From Tenericutes bacterium MZ-XQ (GTDB taxonomy: Bacteria; Bacillota_I; Bacilli_A; Acholeplasmatales; Acholeplasmataceae): a DNA stretch of 64,000 nt. Shown here piece by piece: positions 20,452 to 28,114 of this stretch. Positions within the stretch are counted from its first letter, which is position 1; each line of letters begins with the position of its first letter. Location of the stretch: contig CP017950.1 of assembly GCA_002838205.1 (NCBI GenBank), positions 1 through 64,000 of the forward strand, read 5' to 3'. A program made the position numbers and the translations under genes. The notes under the pieces were generated by a model, which saw only the letters and a program-made list of their open reading frames with translations, did not search any database and was not told the DNA's origin.

Positions 20452-20848
20452 TTTGGAGTGCTCTTTTTTTATACATTTCTTTTGATGTTTCATTCATGTG
20501 GTTTGTAAACTTAAATGAAACATCTGACAAATCGAATCTTGGAATGACATGGAAGTGGAAATGAAATACGGTTTGACCAGCAACTTCACCATTATTACTT
20601 AAGATGTTTAATCCTTTTAATGGGAAAGCTTCCTTACATGCATTAGCTATTTTTTTTGTAATTAAAATTGTATGAGCTAACAAATCATCGGGTACTTCAA
20701 AAATGTTTTCATACGCTTTTTTAGGTACAACAAGCGTATGCCCCTCAGTCGCTTGTGATATATCTAAAAACGATATCACTAAATCATCTTCATAAACGAT
20801 ATGAGCTGGGATTTCTCTGGCAATAATTTTTTCAAATATTGTCGACAT
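20432..20848 (-). CDS. HIT-family nucleotide hydrolase
   Basis: 138 residues with the histidine triad HFHFHVIPR and the N-terminal signature IPAHIVYEDDLVISFLDI. HIT/HinT proteins cleave nucleoside phosphoramidates and adenylates such as aminoacyl-AMP by-products. It runs convergent to the histidine kinase with a 20-base 3' overlap, so any termination of either gene must occur inside the other. Confidence 0.93.
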   Translation of the reverse strand: MSTIFEKIIAREIPAHIVYEDDLVISFLDISQATEGHTLVVPKKAYENIFEVPDDLLAHTILITKKIANACKEAFPLKGLNILSNNGEVAGQTVFHFHFHVIPRFDLSDVSFKFTNHMNETSKEMYKKRALQIIEALS

Positions 20849-20888
20849 AAATACACCTCTTTCTTGGCTTTATTCTATCATAATTTCG

Positions 20889-20935
20889 TTGAAAAACATA
20901 TCAAAAAATGATATAATCATTTCGTATGTAGGAGG
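20889..20935 (+). promoter_or_regulatory. pduL promoter
   Basis: -35 TTGAAA (20889-20894), 17-base spacer, -10 TATAAT (20912-20917) with a TG at 20909-20910, followed by GGAGGA ahead of the ATG at 20944. Among the best-formed promoters in the window. Confidence 0.85.
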
Positions 20936-20943
20936 AATAGAAT

Positions 20944-21534
20944 ATGAAAAAAATACCAGTAGGAATATCTGGTCGTCATCTCCATGTAACACAAGAACAT
21001 TTAGAAACACTATTTGGTAAAGGTTACGAGTTGACACCGATGAAAGATTTAAGTCAACCAGGACAATACGCTGCAAACGAAAAAGTAGACGTAATGAGTC
21101 CACAAGGTAAACTTTTATCAGGTGTACGCATCTTAGGTCCGGTGCGCCCAGCATCACAAGTAGAGATTTCAAGAAGTGACGCTTTAAGATTTAAATTTGA
21201 AGCACCAGTAAGATCATCTGGTGATGTAGTAGGTTCAGGACCATGCACATTAATTGGTCCAAAAGGACAAGTTGAGTTAAGCGAAGGTGTAATCATTGCA
21301 GATCGCCATATCCATTTTTCAGATGAAGAAGCGAAACAATTTGGTGTAACAAATGGACAAGTTGTAAGTTTAAAAGTTAACGGTGTTAAAGCAGGTATCT
21401 TAGATAATGTTTTATGTCGTGTAAGTCCGAAATATGCATTAGATTGCCATTTAGATACAGATGATGGTAGTGCGTTTATGTTAGTGACTGGTGATGAAGT
21501 CGAACTAGTTAAGTCATACACAATCAATGAATAA
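20944..21534 (+). CDS. pduL: PduL-type phosphate acyltransferase
   Basis: 196 residues. PduL proteins exchange phosphate and CoA on acetyl or propionyl groups; in cells lacking Pta they can act as phosphotransacetylase on the way from pyruvate to acetate and ATP. Landmarks are VGISGRHLHVTQEHLETLFG near the N-terminus and ADRHIHFSDEEAKQFG in the middle, which supply the zinc-binding histidines. No microcompartment genes are nearby, so a housekeeping fermentation role is inferred. It has its own strong promoter and terminator. Confidence 0.92.
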   Translation: MKKIPVGISGRHLHVTQEHLETLFGKGYELTPMKDLSQPGQYAANEKVDVMSPQGKLLSGVRILGPVRPASQVEISRSDALRFKFEAPVRSSGDVVGSGPCTLIGPKGQVELSEGVIIADRHIHFSDEEAKQFGVTNGQVVSLKVNGVKAGILDNVLCRVSPKYALDCHLDTDDGSAFMLVTGDEVELVKSYTINE

Positions 21535-21554
21535 GCACCTTTAGGTGCTTTTTT
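21533..21554 (+). terminator. pduL terminator
   Basis: AAGCACCT (21533-21540), loop TT, AGGTGCTT (21543-21550), then TTTT. Perfect 8-bp stem. Confidence 0.9.
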
Positions 21555-21575
21555 ACCATAAGCAACCGGTAAAGA

Positions 21576-21581
21576 TGTCAA
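21576..21581 (-). promoter_or_regulatory. Outward-facing -35 element at the right end of the IS110 element
   Basis: TTGACA on the minus strand, pointing out of the element downstream of the transposase gene. It has no -10 in place, but would acquire one from the left end (TATAAT at 23139-23134, minus strand) in a circular form. Confidence 0.5.
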
Positions 21582-21679
21582 GCACTAAAAATTAAAAAAA
21601 CGAGTAAAATTTAATAAAAAGCATCATTTAAAGACATGCTTAAAAAAGTAAAAGTTATAAGAATTAATCTAATTAAGTT

Positions 21680-22906
21680 TTACTTATAAAGTCTATTGGT
21701 ACTCAACAAACCATAGATAAGACGAATAAGTTTTCTAGCAGTTAAGGCGAGTGCACGTTTGTGTTGATGAGTCGTGACTTCATCATATTTCTTATGATAA
21801 AAATCACGATACTCAGGTATATGAATTCTAGCCATGTTGGCTGCTTGGATTAAAAAGTAGCGCAAATATTTATTTCCAGTTTTAGTCATGTAAGTCTCAT
21901 CAGCGGTGAATTTCCCGGATTGATTTTTACGCCAGGTAATACCTGCATATTTAGCAAGTGCATCATTGGATTCAAACTGACTAATATCAACAATCTCAGC
22001 TAAGATACCGGCTGCATAAACTTTACCAATACCAGGTATAGACGTTAAGATTTGATAGTGATCATGATTAAACCCAGCGACTTGTCGCAAAATGGCTTTA
22101 TCAATATCTTTCATTTCATGTTCATAACATTTAATGACATTTATGGATGAGGCGAGAGCTGTATTAATAGGATCATAAGAAACTTTATCAAGACGATAAG
22201 AATCTCTAGCAGCTTTTTGGATCTTAGCAGCGATATCAAGTGAATTATCAAAGCGATTTTTACTTGATTTAGCAACAAAGTCAGATAAATCTTCTAAAGA
22301 TGAATCGATAATATCATCAATGGTTTTATAATCTAATAAGAGATCAACAGCAGTTGATCCAAAGTTATTAGAAAATATAGTTTCAAAGTTAGAAAACTTT
22401 ATAAACACGTTATTAAGGGCATAAACCTTCTCATTGGATAGTTTTTCAGCAATATGAAGTCTATGCCTTGTGAGTCTTTCTAAAGCAAGTCTTTGACCAC
22501 CTTTAAAGGGAGTTAACTCATCGGTTCTTCCAACTCTAGCAATATCAGCTAAGATGTAAGCATCTTTAGGATCAGTTTTATCCATATCAGCAAAACTTTT
22601 TCTATAATTTTTAGAAATTTTAGGATTGATGAGATAAACTTTGATATCGAAAACACTCAAAAACTTAGAAGCTGATAAGTAGGTCGCAAGATGACCGGAG
22701 TAAACACCAGTTGACTCTAAGATGACAATGACTTTAGAGAGATGATGTTTATCAAGAAGTTTTAAAATATGCGTTTCAATTAAGTTCGCACCATCTTGGG
22801 TATTAGGAATATTGACAGATAAAAGTTTATCACGATTAAAGTTAAGTGCATAAACGTGATTGGACAGTTTAGCAACGTCAATACCAACACATAAAGTATG
22901 ATTCAA
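21680..22906 (-). CDS. IS110-family DEDD transposase
   Basis: About 408 residues. IS110 transposases recombine DNA as guided by a bridge RNA. The N-terminal RuvC-like domain has CVGIDVAK, ILESTGVY and KTDPKDA (D, E, D, D catalytic set); the C-terminal Transposase_20 domain has LTSIPGIGKVYAAGILAEI and NQSG with the presumed serine nucleophile, then TGNKYLRYFLIQAANMARI. The frame is open to a TTG at 22924, but I prefer TTG at 22906, which has GAAGGTG at proper spacing. All catalytic motifs are intact, so it may be active. Confidence 0.95.
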   Translation of the reverse strand: MNHTLCVGIDVAKLSNHVYALNFNRDKLLSVNIPNTQDGANLIETHILKLLDKHHLSKVIVILESTGVYSGHLATYLSASKFLSVFDIKVYLINPKISKNYRKSFADMDKTDPKDAYILADIARVGRTDELTPFKGGQRLALERLTRHRLHIAEKLSNEKVYALNNVFIKFSNFETIFSNNFGSTAVDLLLDYKTIDDIIDSSLEDLSDFVAKSSKNRFDNSLDIAAKIQKAARDSYRLDKVSYDPINTALASSINVIKCYEHEMKDIDKAILRQVAGFNHDHYQILTSIPGIGKVYAAGILAEIVDISQFESNDALAKYAGITWRKNQSGKFTADETYMTKTGNKYLRYFLIQAANMARIHIPEYRDFYHKKYDEVTTHQHKRALALTARKLIRLIYGLLSTNRLYK

Positions 22907-22942
22907 AAGAACACCTTCTTTCAAGGGAAAATAGATATAAGA

Positions 22943-23127
22943 GAAGTCCTAGCCTTGAAAGACAACTGCAGCCTCGCCAATAAGAAACCACCGTTAGACA
23001 TAGAAGTTGAGTGAAATCTAACGGGTAACAACAACCGGTTAGCAGATAAGCCAATCAAGCAGGTTTGCACGCTTAAATAGCACCATGATGTGCAAGGAGT
23101 GGAAGCAGATTCTTCTGGTTACATCTT
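22943..23127 (-). ncRNA. Predicted IS110 bridge RNA
   Basis: The non-coding leader of the transposase, read on the minus strand, starts about seven bases after a TATAAT (23139-23134). It contains a stem-loop TTGCAC/GTGCAA (23065-23070 with 23090-23095, 19-base loop), a middle part with AACCGGTT, and a second stem-loop CCGTTAGA/TCTAACGG (22991-22998 with 23017-23024, 18-base loop). The 3' part contains CTAGGACTTC in DNA plus sense (23143-23152) mirrored at 22943-22952. The length of about 185 nt and two large-loop hairpins resemble the known IS621 bridge RNA (177 nt). Position and structure are seen; function is inferred from the family. Confidence 0.6.
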
Positions 23128-23168
23128 GATTTAATTATAACACTAGGACTTCAAACTTATAAATAATG

Positions 23169-23207
23169 ATATGTAGTAAGGTATCAACCTAAATCTACAC
23201 TACATAT
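23169..23207. repeat. 9-bp inverted repeat in the HD-hydrolase leader
   Basis: ATATGTAGT (23169-23177) is repeated inverted as ACTACATAT (23199-23207) with 21 bases between. It lies directly ahead of the GAGGAGGG ribosome-binding site at 23212-23219. It could be an operator or RNA hairpin for the downstream operon; nothing more can be said. Confidence 0.45.
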
Positions 23208-23222
23208 TATACGAGGAGGGTT

Positions 23223-24428
23223 ATGGTGAAACGATTAGAAAAACAACTTGTATTAAAAGATCCCATCTATGGATATATCCATGTTGATTATGATTTTATC
23301 AAAAAATTGATTGACTCAAATCTATTTCAAAGATTAAGAAGGATAAGACAACTTAGCGGTGTGCAAATGGTTTTTCATGGTGCAGAACACTCTAGGTTTT
23401 CACATAGTTTAGGTGTCTATGAGTTGGCAAATAGGTTTTCTTCAGTTAAAGCATTAAAAGAGATTTTAGATGAGAGAACAAAGCTCATCTTTTTAGCTGC
23501 GGCTTTACTCCACGATGTTGGCCATGGGGCATATTCACATGCATTTGAGGATGTATTTCATGTGAATCATGAAAAAATAGGAGCACGAATGGTAACAAAT
23601 CGCTATGAGATCAGAGATATATTGAAAACGATTGATGATCATTTTCCAGCAGATGTCGCAAGTGTGATTTTAAAACAGGGTAAGTTTCCTTTAATCGAAC
23701 AACTCATATCAAGTCAGCTAGATGTCGATCGATTAGATTATTTAGAAAGAGATGCTTATTTCACAGGAACCGCTTATGGACATGTTGATTTAGATCGCAT
23801 CATGAGAGTTTTAGATGTAAAAGATGGAAAAATCGTTTTTCATGTATCTGGAATTCACGCAATTGAAAATTATTTAATTAGTAGATATCATATGTACTGG
23901 CAAGTTTATTACCATCCTGTTTCTAGATCTTATGAAACGATTTTAGAAAAGATTTATCACCGAGTTAAAGATTTATGTGTTCAAGGGTTTGAGTTTAATG
24001 CAGATGTAGAAGCATTGAAGAGAATCATTGAAAATCCAGAAGATTTAGAAAGTTACATTAGAATAGACGATTTTTATATGAATGGTTTAATCTCAAGTTT
24101 TACAAGATCAAAAGATCAAATTTTAAAAACTTTAGCTGATGATTTTTTAAATCGTCATATATGGAAATATTTAGCTGATGATATCACTACAGAAAGACAA
24201 ATCAAAGCGATTGAAGAAAAATATGGTGAAGATAAAAAGTATTTTACTGCATATCGAACTGTTTCTAATTTTGCATACCAAGACGATACGATGCATTTTG
24301 GAGAAGAGATTTGCATACTACTTAAAGATGGAACTTTATCAACATTAAAGGAACAGTCAAAACTTATCAAAGGTTTAGTTTTAACAGGAGTAAAAGAAGA
24401 CCCAAAATTCTTCTATAGAAATATATGA
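23223..24428 (+). CDS. HD-domain phosphohydrolase, YwfO type
   Basis: 401 residues. The HD metal site is clear: HSRFSHSLGVYELA, LLHDVGHGAYSHAFE and SSQLDVDRLDYLERDAYFTG. This arrangement matches the YwfO/dGTPase-like branch of HD hydrolases, some of which cleave dNTPs. The substrate here is unknown. A strong GAGGAGGG site precedes the start; GTG at 23226 is an alternative. The stop overlaps the RNase M5 gene by 4 bases, making an HD-rnmV-rsmA-ispE operon. Confidence 0.9.
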   Translation: MVKRLEKQLVLKDPIYGYIHVDYDFIKKLIDSNLFQRLRRIRQLSGVQMVFHGAEHSRFSHSLGVYELANRFSSVKALKEILDERTKLIFLAAALLHDVGHGAYSHAFEDVFHVNHEKIGARMVTNRYEIRDILKTIDDHFPADVASVILKQGKFPLIEQLISSQLDVDRLDYLERDAYFTGTAYGHVDLDRIMRVLDVKDGKIVFHVSGIHAIENYLISRYHMYWQVYYHPVSRSYETILEKIYHRVKDLCVQGFEFNADVEALKRIIENPEDLESYIRIDDFYMNGLISSFTRSKDQILKTLADDFLNRHIWKYLADDITTERQIKAIEEKYGEDKKYFTAYRTVSNFAYQDDTMHFGEEICILLKDGTLSTLKEQSKLIKGLVLTGVKEDPKFFYRNI

Positions 24429-24997
24429 GACCTAAAGTATATGTAGTAGAAGGAAAAAACGATTATTCAAAACTAAAACAATTCTACCCTGATATGTTTA
24501 TACTAACAACAAATGGTTCTGAAATATCGGATGCTACTTTGGATGCATTGATCAAACTTGATGAGACACACGATATTATTCTTTTTTTAGATCCAGATTA
24601 TCCAGGAAAAAGAATCAGGGATCATTTATCTTCTAAATTAAAGCATGTTTACCATGCATTTATCGAAAAAGATAAAGCACACAGTAAAAACTATAAAAAA
24701 CTAGGTGTAGAACATGCAAATAAAGTTGATATTGAAAAAGCTTTAGAAAAAATATATAAATCAAACGATGATCAACAAACAGATATTGATATAAATTTTT
24801 TATATGATGTTAAGCTGATTGCTCATAAAGATAGTAAAAACTTAAGAGAACAATTATCAAAAGCCTTACATCTAGGACACGTTAATGGTAAAACACTTAT
24901 GTACAGATTGAAAGCTTTTGGTCTACTCAAAAGAGATGTATGCGAGGTTATTTCATGCAACACCAAGCCAAAAAAAGATATGGACAAAACTTTTTAA
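24425..24997 (+). CDS. rnmV: Ribonuclease M5
   Basis: RNase M5 performs the final maturation of 5S rRNA in Firmicutes. The 190-residue protein has an N-terminal TOPRIM domain with the catalytic Glu in VVEGKND and the acidic pair in LFLDPDYPGKRIRDHL, followed by a C-terminal RNA/L18-recognition region. It overlaps both neighbours; rnmV next to rsmA is a conserved Firmicutes pairing, so rRNA maturation and rRNA methylation are made together. Confidence 0.95.
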   Translation: MRPKVYVVEGKNDYSKLKQFYPDMFILTTNGSEISDATLDALIKLDETHDIILFLDPDYPGKRIRDHLSSKLKHVYHAFIEKDKAHSKNYKKLGVEHANKVDIEKALEKIYKSNDDQQTDIDINFLYDVKLIAHKDSKNLREQLSKALHLGHVNGKTLMYRLKAFGLLKRDVCEVISCNTKPKKDMDKTF

Positions 24998-25743
24998 GAG
25001 ATAAAAATCTATTAAAGAAAATTGTAAACCAATCACATATTAAAGATAAAGATGTTATAGAAGTTGGTCCAGGACAAGGAGCTTTGACTTCTTTTTTGGC
25101 TGAACAAGCCCATCGTTTGACTTGTTTTGAAATTGATAAATCATTAAAACCAATTTTAGATCCAATTGAACAAGCATATGAAAACTTAGATATTGTATAC
25201 GCTGATTTTATGGAACAAGATCTAAAGGCTTATGGAGATGAACTACACGTAGTCGCAAACGTACCTTATTATATTACAACCCCGATTATTTTTAAACTTC
25301 TAGAAACAGAAGAAATCAAAACCGCATCACTTATGATTCAAAAAGAGGTTTGTGATAGACTTGTTGCTACACCTGGGACAAAAGCTTATAATCACTTATC
25401 AGTTGTCATTAATTATTTTGCGAAAGTGTATAAAATGATGGATGTTAAAAGACATATGTTCGTTCCAAAACCAAATGTAGATAGCGCAGTTATTCGAATT
25501 GAAAAAAGAGATGAACCACTTTTAAAACCTGAAGAAGAAAAGATTTTTTTAGATATTGTAAAAACTGCATTTAAACAAAAACGAAAGACACTTGTTAATA
25601 ATTGGTTTGAAGCCTATCAAATTCCTAAAGAAGACCTACAGTCTTTTTTAGAAAAAAATGACTTAGATATCAATATTCGCGCTGAAAAAATCACCATAAA
25701 TGAATTTTTAGATATCGCAAGGATGTGGCCTTATGATTTATGA
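24955..25743 (+). CDS. rsmA: 16S rRNA dimethyladenosine transferase
   Basis: RsmA (KsgA) dimethylates two adjacent adenines near the 3' end of 16S rRNA, a late check on 30S assembly. Landmarks are KRYGQNFL at the N-terminus, the SAM-binding VIEVGPGQGALT and the catalytic NVPYYITTPI. The frame is open from an ATG at 24940, but ATG at 24955 (protein beginning MQHQAKKRYGQNFL) is preferred: GCGAGG lies at ribosome-binding distance. It overlaps rnmV by about 43 bases and ispE by 11. Confidence 0.96.
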   Translation: MQHQAKKRYGQNFLRDKNLLKKIVNQSHIKDKDVIEVGPGQGALTSFLAEQAHRLTCFEIDKSLKPILDPIEQAYENLDIVYADFMEQDLKAYGDELHVVANVPYYITTPIIFKLLETEEIKTASLMIQKEVCDRLVATPGTKAYNHLSVVINYFAKVYKMMDVKRHMFVPKPNVDSAVIRIEKRDEPLLKPEEEKIFLDIVKTAFKQKRKTLVNNWFEAYQIPKEDLQSFLEKNDLDINIRAEKITINEFLDIARMWPYDL

Positions 25744-26554
25744 AAAAGCACATGCAAAAATTAATCTTGTTTTAGATGTCAATCGAAAAAGAGAAGATGG
25801 TTATCATGATTTAAAAATGATAATGATACCCATAGATCTTCATGATGAACTCACATTTAAAAAACATCCTGAAATCCAGTTATCAAGTGATATTGAAATC
25901 AAAGATAACGCAATCATAAAAACAGCGTGTTTTATAAAAGATAAGTACCAAGTTAAAGATGGTGTACACATCACACTGAAAAAAAGGATTCCTATTGGTG
26001 CAGGACTTGCAGGTGGCTCAGCAGATATAGCAGCAACCATCAGAGGGCTTAATCAGTTATGGAATCTTAATTTGGAAAACAAAGAATTGGAAGAGATTGC
26101 CCTTTCTTTAGGTTCTGACACATTATTTTGTCTTTATGAAAGACCAGCTTATGTTTATGGTAGAGGAGAACATATAGAGTTCTTGGAATCCCCAATGATT
26201 CAAAATGTATATTTATTTTGTCCAGACATTCATGTTTCAACAGCACAAGTTTTTAAGCATCACGTGATTGAAGCACATCAATCTAGATTTGATCAGTTAT
26301 TAGATCTATATAAATCTAAATCTTGGCCAACCTTCTATCAATCACTATATAACGACTTATTAAAAACTACATTCATGTGTTATCCAGAGTTAAAAAGCAT
26401 TTATCAAGACTTAAAAGAAGTAGATGAACATATCATGATGAGTGGTAGCGGTTCTACCTTCTTTATGGTGAATTCAAATCTAAATATACCCAAAATGGTT
26501 AAAAAAGCCCAAAAAATGGGGGTTAAATTAATCAAAACAAGCATAAAAACGTAA
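25733..26554 (+). CDS. ispE: 4-diphosphocytidyl-2-C-methyl-D-erythritol kinase
   Basis: IspE is the GHMP kinase of the MEP isoprenoid pathway. The 273-residue protein has the N-terminal AKINLVLDVNRKREDGYHDLKMIM, the ATP-binding PIGAGLAGGSADIAATIRGL and the C-terminal MMSGSGSTFF. The IspD and IspF steps are supplied by a fused gene at 40138. Most mycoplasmas lack this pathway, so its presence again fits Acholeplasma. The gene overlaps rsmA by 11 bases, as in many Firmicutes. Confidence 0.96.
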   Translation: MIYEKAHAKINLVLDVNRKREDGYHDLKMIMIPIDLHDELTFKKHPEIQLSSDIEIKDNAIIKTACFIKDKYQVKDGVHITLKKRIPIGAGLAGGSADIAATIRGLNQLWNLNLENKELEEIALSLGSDTLFCLYERPAYVYGRGEHIEFLESPMIQNVYLFCPDIHVSTAQVFKHHVIEAHQSRFDQLLDLYKSKSWPTFYQSLYNDLLKTTFMCYPELKSIYQDLKEVDEHIMMSGSGSTFFMVNSNLNIPKMVKKAQKMGVKLIKTSIKT

Positions 26555-26560
26555 AAAAAC

Positions 26561-26620
26561 TTTATATCAATGATTGATTGTGCTATAATTTAGGTATAAA
26601 ATATAGCGTCTTGGAGGGCA
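26561..26620 (+). promoter_or_regulatory. spoVG promoter and ribosome-binding site
   Basis: -35 TTTATA (26561-26566), 17-base spacer, extended -10 TGCTATAAT (26581-26589), then TTGGAGGG (26611-26618) just before the ATG at 26623. The promoter covers the earlier in-frame ATG at 26578, which rules that start out. Confidence 0.85.
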
Positions 26621-26622
26621 CA

Positions 26623-26895
26623 ATGAAAATTACAGATGTTAGAGTTAAAGCAGTTCAAAGCGAAAGTAGATTAAGAGGAGTAGCAACAATTACTTTTGAT
26701 GAAAGTTTTGTTGTGCATGACATTAGAATCATCGAAGGTGAGAATGGTTTGTTTGTCGCTATGCCAAGTAAAAAGACTCCAAACGGAACTTTTAGAGACA
26801 TCGCACACCCAATCCACGGTGAAATGAGAAAACTCATCGAAGATGCCATTGTTCAAGCTTATAATGAGTTATTAGAAAGCGGACAAGAAGAATAG
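26623..26895 (+). CDS. spoVG: SpoVG-family regulator
   Basis: A 90-residue protein, the normal SpoVG length, beginning MKITDVRVKAV and containing the family core FVVHDIRIIEGENGLFVAMPSKKTPNGTFRDIAHPI. SpoVG proteins bind nucleic acids and influence expression broadly; the sporulation name comes from Bacillus and does not imply sporulation here. The start at 26623 is set by the strong ribosome-binding site and by the promoter upstream. Confidence 0.95.
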   Translation: MKITDVRVKAVQSESRLRGVATITFDESFVVHDIRIIEGENGLFVAMPSKKTPNGTFRDIAHPIHGEMRKLIEDAIVQAYNELLESGQEE

Positions 26896-26909
26896 CATGT
26901 TTAAATGAC

Positions 26910-26942
26910 AAATACACTTTAGTTAATAAGGTGTATTTTTTT
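26910..26942 (+). terminator. spoVG terminator
   Basis: AAATACACTT (26910-26919) pairs with AGGTGTATTT (26929-26938, one G-U), followed by more Ts. Confidence 0.8.
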
Positions 26943-27027
26943 GTATGCACACACTGAAAAGATGACTTCAAAGTTTATTTCACATTTCACAGCAAAATAA
27001 ACTCTTTTTTACTTTTAATAAAAACAA

Positions 27028-27057
27028 AAAAACTCAGTTGATCAATACTGAGTTTTT
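27028..27057 (-). terminator. Heliorhodopsin gene terminator
   Basis: AAAAACTCAGT (27028-27038) with ACTGAGTTTTT (27047-27057), an 11-bp stem flanked by A/T runs on both strands. It serves the minus-strand gene ending at 27101 and can also stop stray plus-strand transcripts. Confidence 0.8.
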
Positions 27058-27100
27058 AAAATTTACAATCAAAATATTATTATATGATAATCTAGTGGGA

Positions 27101-27934
27101 TTAAGGTTGGAATGCACCAAATAATACTAACCAGGTTAAGATTGTCTTAGCAACTAATGATAAAACGATATATCCACGTTCACCATATAAGTAATTCTTA
27201 AACTTACCAATACCCTTATATTGAAGATACATGTTGACTGGGAATGTGTTAAATGCTAAGAAGTAAGTAACTAAAATAGCCCATACAAATCCTGGAACAG
27301 CATCTAAGTTTGGATTAACACCAATATAGAACACGATTGCTAACCATGGCGCAATACCAATAACAGAACCGAAGATAAATGGTAACCAGTTAGTCTTCTT
27401 TTCAGTTTTGTTTTCGCCGCTGTTTAGTAATTCCATATCTAAACCGAATAAGTTCATAGCAGCATTAGCTAAAGCAATTAAAACGAACACTGCGATATCT
27501 CTTACACCAAATAATGATGAAATTAAAACAATCATTAAAGATGAACTTATCGCATATTCATACCATCTAAGTTTGTTAATGCCTTTTTTAAGATCACTGA
27601 CATATTTATCTTTATAAGGGAATGCGATAATGAAATGAAAAATACCAGAGATCAGTAAGAAACTTGCTGTTAATGGTAAGAATGGTAATTCAAACAATGT
27701 GTCCGTTGGTGTTAGTACTAAACCTTGACCTTGAACGAACTCTAGATAATTTCCAATAACTGGAATGGTGAATGATTGTGTTCCACTACCATCTAAGTTA
27801 GGATAAATTAAAAAAGCAAATAACATCATGAGCACACCTTGCGCTAAGTGCACTGATCCCATGATTTTGTTAAAACGAATTAAACTAGGGAATGATAACT
27901 TATCATTCATTGTTTTTGCAGAATCCATAATCAA
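27101..27934 (-). CDS. Heliorhodopsin (retinal-binding seven-helix photoreceptor)
   Basis: 277 residues, seven predicted membrane helices. The last helix reads YIVLSLVAKTILTWLVLFG, with Lys263 at the retinal Schiff-base position. RWYEY (123-127) supplies the conserved Arg and the counterion Glu126, spaced three apart as in the model heliorhodopsin 48C12 (Arg104/Glu107). His29 (GSVHLAQG) and His100 (GIFHFIIAF) match the two internal histidines of the family. Heliorhodopsins differ from type 1 rhodopsins by inverted topology and a long photocycle; their role is debated. RBS AAAGGAG is at 27936-27943 on the minus strand. It diverges from a MATE gene. No retinal-making gene is visible in the window. 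It is not a permease: no transporter motif is present. Confidence 0.88.
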   Translation of the reverse strand: MIMDSAKTMNDKLSFPSLIRFNKIMGSVHLAQGVLMMLFAFLIYPNLDGSGTQSFTIPVIGNYLEFVQGQGLVLTPTDTLFELPFLPLTASFLLISGIFHFIIAFPYKDKYVSDLKKGINKLRWYEYAISSSLMIVLISSLFGVRDIAVFVLIALANAAMNLFGLDMELLNSGENKTEKKTNWLPFIFGSVIGIAPWLAIVFYIGVNPNLDAVPGFVWAILVTYFLAFNTFPVNMYLQYKGIGKFKNYLYGERGYIVLSLVAKTILTWLVLFGAFQP

Positions 27935-27964
27935 ACTCCTTTTATTTATTGATTTGCCTAAATA

Positions 27965-27991
27965 TTATCACAGTTTATATTTTTTATCAAC
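27965..27991 (-). promoter_or_regulatory. Candidate heliorhodopsin promoter
   Basis: On the minus strand TTGATA (27991-27986) and GATAAT (27970-27965) are separated by 15 bases, shorter than ideal. Nothing better is seen between the gene and its divergent neighbour. Confidence 0.4.
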
Positions 27992-28059
27992 AAATTAGAA
28001 TTTTGAAGGAACTAAACAATTTGCCAAATTAGAAGATGAAACCGTTTTATAGATTTTAA

Positions 28060-28108
28060 TTGATTTTTTTAAATAAATTAATGATATAATACATTGGAAA
28101 TTAGGTGT
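28060..28108 (+). promoter_or_regulatory. MATE gene promoter
   Basis: TTGATT (28060-28065), 19-base spacer, extended -10 TGATATAAT (28082-28090). The ribosome-binding site TTAGGTGT lies at 28101-28108. The start at 28115 therefore fits better than the in-frame ATG at 28094. Confidence 0.65.
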
Positions 28109-28114
28109 TATAAT

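Larger units (their letters stand above)
21571..23155 (-). mobile_element. IS110-family insertion sequence (ends approximate)
   Basis: A single DEDD transposase gene on the minus strand with about 230 bases of upstream non-coding DNA is the IS110 layout (bridge RNA upstream of the transposase). No terminal inverted repeats are seen, as expected. My best guess for the ends is the shared TTT at 21571-21573 and 23153-23155; this joins the two ends into a promoter with an 18-base spacer (see findings). The unoccupied site would then read AGCAACCGGT/AAA/CTTATAAATAAT. The ends remain a prediction. The element lies between pduL and the HD hydrolase gene and breaks neither. Confidence 0.7.

Noticed and set aside
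20870-21581. Two minus-strand frames over pduL (100 and 175 residues)
   Set aside because: They lie across the strong pduL promoter, gene and terminator; pduL matches a known family over its whole length.
27101-27934. Heliorhodopsin gene read as a generic seven-helix permease
   Set aside because: The Lys, Arg/Glu and His positions all match the rhodopsin family, and no transport motif is present.
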